A stretch of DNA of 48,016 bases from Methylothermaceae bacterium (GTDB taxonomy: Bacteria; Pseudomonadota; Gammaproteobacteria; Methylococcales; Methylothermaceae). The stretch is taken from NCBI GenBank assembly GCA_026981855.1, contig JALSIB010000042.1:1-48016 (forward strand), read 5' to 3'. Both the position numbers and the translations under genes were made by a program. Below the pieces are notes generated by a model. The model searched no databases. It saw nothing but the letters and a program-made list of their open reading frames with translations, and was not told the DNA's origin. Every line of letters begins with the position of its first letter. Positions within the stretch are counted from its first letter, which is position 1. Positions 44,460 through 48,016 of the stretch are shown here, piece by piece.

Positions 44460-44617
44460 GAGCCGCCAACAGAGCCCTTAGCCTCGTCCTTGGTGTCTGC
44501 GCACTCATCCTGCTGATCGGCTGGGTCTGGCGCACCCAGCACCAACACGCCGATCCCCTGCCATCCCGGCTCCAGGCGGGCAAGCATGGCAACCGGCACC
44601 TGCCCTCCGCCCATTGA
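44456..44617 (+). CDS. 53-residue single-helix membrane peptide
   Basis: ATG 44456 overlaps the Uma2 stop as ATGA. It encodes MRAANRALSLVLGVCALILL, then IGWVWRTQ and a polar, His-rich end (HQHADPLPSRLQAGKHGNRH and a few more). One membrane helix at about 7-24, Cys at 15. No family recognised. The codon-level coupling and the basic start make it a plausible real gene, the last of this operon. Confidence 0.55.
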   Translation: MRAANRALSLVLGVCALILLIGWVWRTQHQHADPLPSRLQAGKHGNRHLPSAH

Positions 44618-44701
44618 TCCGTAAATACGCGCCGCGAACCCCTCCCTTCATAGGGGAAGGAAGGGCCGCGCGGCGACCCTGATCACCTTCCCCGCGGCCA
44701 C

Positions 44702-44728
44702 AAAAAAGCGGGCCGTCTCCAGCCCGCT
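44702..44728 (-). terminator. Rho-independent terminator of pntB
   Basis: AGCGGGC (44707-44713) pairs with GCCCGCT (44722-44728), with an 8-base loop. On the minus strand it is followed by six T (AAAAAA at 44702-44707 here), so it ends pntAB transcription. It lies 30 bases past the pntB stop and may also slow transcription from the left. Confidence 0.8.
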
Positions 44729-44757
44729 TCGGTCATGGGATCAAAGGGGAATCGTCT

Positions 44758-46155
44758 CTACTGCTTCAAATGCCCCAGTACTTTGTCGAGGCTTTCCCTG
44801 GCGTCGCCGAACAACATCCGGGTGTTCTCGCGGAAGAACAAGGGATTGTCCACCCCGGCATACCCCGTGGCCATGCTCCGCTTGAGCACGATGCAGGTGT
44901 CGGCCTTCCAGACCTCCAGCACCGGCATCCCGGCGATGGGGCTGTTGGGATCCTCCATGGCCGAGGGATTGACGATGTCGTTGGCGCCGATCACGATGGC
45001 CACGTCGGTTTCGGGAAAATCATCGTTGATCTCGTCCATTTCCAACACGATGTCATAGGGGATCTTGGCCTCGGCCAGGAGCACATTCATGTGCCCCGGC
45101 ATCCGGCCTGCCACCGGATGGATCCCGAAACGCACGTTGACCCCCTTGTCGCGCAGGGTCTTGACGATCTCGGCCACCACGTGCTGGGCCTGGGCCACCG
45201 CCATGCCGTATCCGGGCACGATGATGACGTTCTTGGCGTTTTCCAAAAATTCCGCCGTCTCGTCGGGATCGATGGGATGAACCTCCCCCTGTTCGCCGGC
45301 CGCGGCGGCGGGCGCCCCGCCTTCGGTACCGAAGCCGCCGGCGATGACGCTGAGGAAATGGCGATTCATGGCCCGGCACATGATATAGCTCAAAATGGCG
45401 CCGCTGGAACCCACCAGGGCACCGGTGACGATCAGCAGGTCATTGGAGAGCATGAAGCCGGTGGCGGACGCCGCCCACCCCGAGTAGCTGTTGAGCATCG
45501 ACACCACCACCGGCATGTCGGCGCCACCGATGGCCATCACCATATGCACCCCGAAAGCGAAGGCGATGAGCGTCATCAAAATCAGCGGAATCATCCCGGC
45601 GCCGATGCTCTCCACGTTGAGAAACCACTTGCCCAGCAAGACCGCCAGGATCAACAGTCCCAGGTTGAGCCAGTGACGGGCGGGCAGCAACACCGGCTTG
45701 CCGGAAATCTTCCCGCACAGTTTTCCCCAGGCCACCACAGACCCGGTGAAGGTCACCGCACCGATCAGGATTCCGAGATAGATTTCCACCTCGTGCACCG
45801 TCTTGGCGGCGCCTTCGAAGGCGGCGGTCGGATCGAGATAGTTGGCGAAGCCGATCAGCACCGCCGCCATCCCCACGAGACTGTGGAGAATGGCCACCAG
45901 TTCCGGCATTTCGGTCATTTGCACTTTCCGGGCCACGTAGATACCGACCGCCCCGCCGCCGGCCATCGCGAGCACCACCAGCACATAACTGGAGACCCGG
46001 TCCGACATCACCGTGGCGGCGATCGCCAGGGTCATGCCGATGATGCCATACAAGTTGCCGCGCCTGGCGGTTTCTGGATGACTGAGGCCCCGAAGGGCCA
46101 GAATGAAGAGAATGGTCGCTGCGATATACGAAACGATAATGACGCCTTGTGGCAT
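44758..46155 (-). CDS. pntB: NAD(P) transhydrogenase beta subunit
   Basis: A 465-residue inner-membrane protein, partner of PntA in the proton-coupled transfer of hydride from NADH to NADP+. Nine or so helices (about 1-270) are followed by the NADPH-binding domain d[21 protein letters not shown] (the GYGxAVAQA fingerprint) and [23 protein letters not shown], then [27 protein letters not shown]. This is the standard family length. The gene starts 12 bp after the pntA stop. Confidence 0.97.
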   Translation of the reverse strand: MPQGVIIVSYIAATILFILALRGLSHPETARRGNLYGIIGMTLAIAATVMSDRVSSYVLVVLAMAGGGAVGIYVARKVQMTEMPELVAILHSLVGMAAVLIGFANYLDPTAAFEGAAKTVHEVEIYLGILIGAVTFTGSVVAWGKLCGKISGKPVLLPARHWLNLGLLILAVLLGKWFLNVESIGAGMIPLILMTLIAFAFGVHMVMAIGGADMPVVVSMLNSYSGWAASATGFMLSNDLLIVTGALVGSSGAILSYIMCRAMNRHFLSVIAGGFGTEGGAPAAAAGEQGEVHPIDPDETAEFLENAKNVIIVPGYGMAVAQAQHVVAEIVKTLRDKGVNVRFGIHPVAGRMPGHMNVLLAEAKIPYDIVLEMDEINDDFPETDVAIVIGANDIVNPSAMEDPNSPIAGMPVLEVWKADTCIVLKRSMATGYAGVDNPLFFRENTRMLFGDARESLDKVLGHLKQ

Positions 46156-46167
46156 GTTACACCTCCC

Positions 46168-47736
46168 TTATTGCTCTTTTTTGAACATGCCAAGCATGCG
46201 TTGGGTGACCCAGAAACCGCCGAATATGTTGACACTGGCGATCAGAATGGCCACGAAGGCCAGGAACTTGAGGACGATCCCGGGCGAAGACACCTGCAGC
46301 AACGCCCCGATGACGATGATGCCGGAAATGGCGTTGGTCACGCTCATCAGCGGGGTATGCAGCGCCGGAGTCACGTTCCAGATCACCATGTAGCCGACGA
46401 AACACGCCAACACGAACACGGTGAAGTGAGCCAGGAACTCGGGCGGCGCCACCAATCCCAGGCCGTACATGGCCACACCGGCCAGCGCCATCAACCCCAG
46501 GGTGACCCATTCGGTGGGAATCTTCTTTTTCGCCTCTTCGGGTGCGGGCGCTTCGGGGGGAGGGGCGGCCGGTTTCTTTTCCTCCTTGGAGACCGGAATC
46601 GGCGGCGGCGGCCAGGTGATCTTGCCGTCCTTGACGACCGTGGCGCCACGGATCACCACATCATCCATGTTCACATGAATGATGCCATCCTTCTCCGGGC
46701 AAAGTTCCGTCAGCAAGTGCCGCAGATTGGTGGCATAGAGCTGGCTCGAGGTGGTCGGCATGCGGCTGGGAAGATCGGTATAGCCGATGATGGTCACGCC
46801 GTGCTTTCTCACCACGGTGCCGGGTTCGGTCAGCTCGCAGTTGCCGCCCTGTTCGGCCGCCAGATCGACGATCACGCTGCCTTCCTTCATCGATTTCACC
46901 ATCTCGGCGGTGATCAGTTTGGGCGCGGGCTTGCCCGGAATCAGAGCGGTGGTGATGATGATGTCCACCTCCCTGGCTTGATTGGCGAAGATTTCCATTT
47001 CCTTGCGAATGAATTCCTCACTCATTTCCTTGGCGTAACCGCCGGTGCCGGCACCACTCTCGCCTTCCATCTCCACCTGAAGGAACTCGGCCCCCAGGCT
47101 CTCCACCTGATCGCGCACTTCCGGCCGGACGTCGAAGGCGCGGACGATGGCGCCCATGCTCACCGCGGTGCCGATGGCCGCAAGGCCCGCCACCCCGGCC
47201 CCGATGATCAGAATCTTGGCGGGCGGAATCTTGCCCGCCGCAGTCACCTGCCCGGTGAAGAAACTGCCGAAGTGCTCGGCCGCCTCGATCACCGCCCGGT
47301 ATCCGGCACAATTGGCCATGGAACTCAAGGCGTCCATCTTCTGGGCCCTGGAAATCCTGGGAATACAATCCATCGCCAGGACCGTGGCCTTCTTCGCGGT
47401 GAACTTCTCCAACAGATCCGGATGCTGGGCGGGCCAGATGAAACTGATGAGGCTACCGCCCTCCCGCATCAACGCCACCTCATCCCCACACAGGGGATGG
47501 GTTTCGGGAGGACGCACCTTGAGTACGATATCCGACTCGGCCCACAACAACCGGGCATCCTTGACGATTTCCACCCCGGCCTCCCGATAGGCGTCGTCGG
47601 TGTAATTGGCGGCGGCCCCGGCGCCGGACTCGATCGCCACGGTGAAGCCGAGCTTTTGCAATTGCTGAGCCACTTGGGGGGTGGTGGCCACCCGGCGCTC
47701 CCCCTCGTGGACCTCTTTGGGTACCCCTATTTTCAT
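46168..47736 (-). CDS. pntA: NAD(P) transhydrogenase alpha subunit
   Basis: A 522-residue protein with the NAD-binding dI domain at the front ([86 protein letters not shown]) and membrane helices at the end ([19 protein letters not shown] onwards, about four). A Pro/Ala/Lys-rich linker ([20 protein letters not shown]) joins them. It is the fused proteobacterial type; the split PntAA/PntAB form is not used. In methylotrophs this pump provides NADPH for biosynthesis. A strong promoter lies upstream. Confidence 0.97.
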   Translation of the reverse strand: MKIGVPKEVHEGERRVATTPQVAQQLQKLGFTVAIESGAGAAANYTDDAYREAGVEIVKDARLLWAESDIVLKVRPPETHPLCGDEVALMREGGSLISFIWPAQHPDLLEKFTAKKATVLAMDCIPRISRAQKMDALSSMANCAGYRAVIEAAEHFGSFFTGQVTAAGKIPPAKILIIGAGVAGLAAIGTAVSMGAIVRAFDVRPEVRDQVESLGAEFLQVEMEGESGAGTGGYAKEMSEEFIRKEMEIFANQAREVDIIITTALIPGKPAPKLITAEMVKSMKEGSVIVDLAAEQGGNCELTEPGTVVRKHGVTIIGYTDLPSRMPTTSSQLYATNLRHLLTELCPEKDGIIHVNMDDVVIRGATVVKDGKITWPPPPIPVSKEEKKPAAPPPEAPAPEEAKKKIPTEWVTLGLMALAGVAMYGLGLVAPPEFLAHFTVFVLACFVGYMVIWNVTPALHTPLMSVTNAISGIIVIGALLQVSSPGIVLKFLAFVAILIASVNIFGGFWVTQRMLGMFKKEQ

Positions 47737-47850
47737 TACGCTCTCTCTCCTCTTGGTATTTTTTTATTGACGGAAACCTGACGCTTCAGGCTTCGTTTTT
47801 CCGTGCGAAAACCTTCGCCTCCTCTTTTCGAAGCGAAGGCAATCCGTGCC

Positions 47851-47880
47851 ATCCTAAGCAGAAAAACGCTCCAGGGTCAA
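47851..47880 (-). promoter_or_regulatory. Sigma-70-type promoter of pntAB
   Basis: On the minus strand TTGACC (47880-47875), 18 bases, TAGGAT (47856-47851). Transcription would start near 47844, leaving a leader of about 108 bases. The leader can form two hairpins: CCTTCGC (47812-47818) with GCGAAGG (47833-47839), and CCTGA (47777-47781) with TCAGG (47786-47790). A purine-rich AGGAGAGAGAG lies before the ATG. Confidence 0.6.
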
Positions 47881-47892
47881 GAACAGGGCGAT

Positions 47893-48016
47893 CTAGTGTC
47901 TCCCCAATTTTCCCAAGCGGTCAGCGCAAGGCATTGATATACGGATAAAAAGGGGTTCAAAACGAGAGGATCGGGGTTCCTGATCGGGTAAAATGTGTAT
48001 AGCAATAACCCATTGA
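47893..48016 (-). repeat. Right copy of the 124-bp terminal inverted repeat
   Basis: Identical to bases 2-125 on the other strand; identity starts at CTAG (47893-47896) beyond 47892. Both copies face outward in mirror image, so the two ends of the window point into the same repeat. It lies only 13 bases upstream of the pntAB -35 box, so the repeat's insertion may have changed what lies behind that promoter. Confidence 0.9.

Noticed and set aside
44770-47781. A continuous plus-strand open frame of about 1,000 codons opposite pntAB.
   Set aside because: It is His/Gly/Asp-rich with no family motif and mirrors the codon bias of pntA and pntB, which are clear genes on the other strand.
1-48016. 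CRISPR arrays and prophage blocks.
   Set aside because: No evenly spaced direct repeats and no capsid, terminase, integrase or portal gene; the lone collar-like protein is not enough.

Overview
The window looks like chromosomal DNA from a GC-rich (about 60% by eye) gammaproteobacterium, most likely a methylotroph or methanotroph. The evidence is a formaldehyde-activating-enzyme (Fae) family gene, a membrane-bound PntAB transhydrogenase, a pair of GH57 glycan enzymes, and gammaproteobacterial gene pairs such as lpoA-yraN. A Methylococcales-type host is an inference; no rRNA, pmoA or mxaF lies here. I see no tRNA, rRNA, CRISPR array or complete transposon. The two ends carry the same 124 bp sequence in opposite orientation, each bounded by CTAG. 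Most likely the contig stops in two copies of one repeat, such as an insertion-sequence end.

Layout: (1) 130-3937, minus strand: an MlaE/F/D-type lipid transport operon (STAS-permease, ATPase, MCE protein) plus a PqiC-like lipoprotein and a small DUF3096 membrane protein. (2) 4053-7818, minus strand: a decaying metal/redox block. The TauE/SafE permease has a one-base frameshift, the P1B metal ATPase has an in-frame TAG, and only the last ~100 residues of a multicopper oxidase remain. Between them lies an intact DUF2202 ferritin-like gene. (3) 7952-13298: a carboxymuconolactone-decarboxylase-like protein, a Kch K+ channel, a P3A H+-ATPase and a Pta/Ptb acyltransferase. A pyruvate kinase relic and an exported tail-collar-like protein follow. 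(4) 14229-17158, minus: gcvH, an alpha/beta-hydrolase-like lipoprotein, a LOG-family protein and a short relic-like ORF. (5) 17548-25724: two adjacent GH57 proteins, prfC (minus), then gltA-lpoA-yraN. (6) 25709-34880, minus: GGDEF/EAL protein, membrane protein, nadC, recJ, thrC, hom, alaC, probably mostly one transcription unit (alaC to the membrane protein).

(7) 34954-38996, plus: an exported barrel-like protein, a divergent Fae homologue coupled to an NAD-type isocitrate dehydrogenase, then two tiny ORFs chained by ATGA overlaps into pcm. (8) 39363-44617, plus: a tightly packed operon of a nucleotidyltransferase, a membrane-anchored MutS-like ATPase, a flavin reductase-like protein, a HAD phosphatase, a Nif3-like protein, a Uma2 nuclease-fold protein and a 53-residue membrane peptide. 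(9) 44758-47736, minus: pntB and pntA with a good sigma-70-like promoter.

The best candidates for undescribed biology are the nucleotidyltransferase / membrane-MutS pair with its near-leaderless promoter, and the Fae homologue that appears to lack the catalytic histidine and is paired with isocitrate dehydrogenase. The coupled micro-ORFs in front of pcm come next. No homology search was run; family names come from recognised motifs and remembered family sequences.
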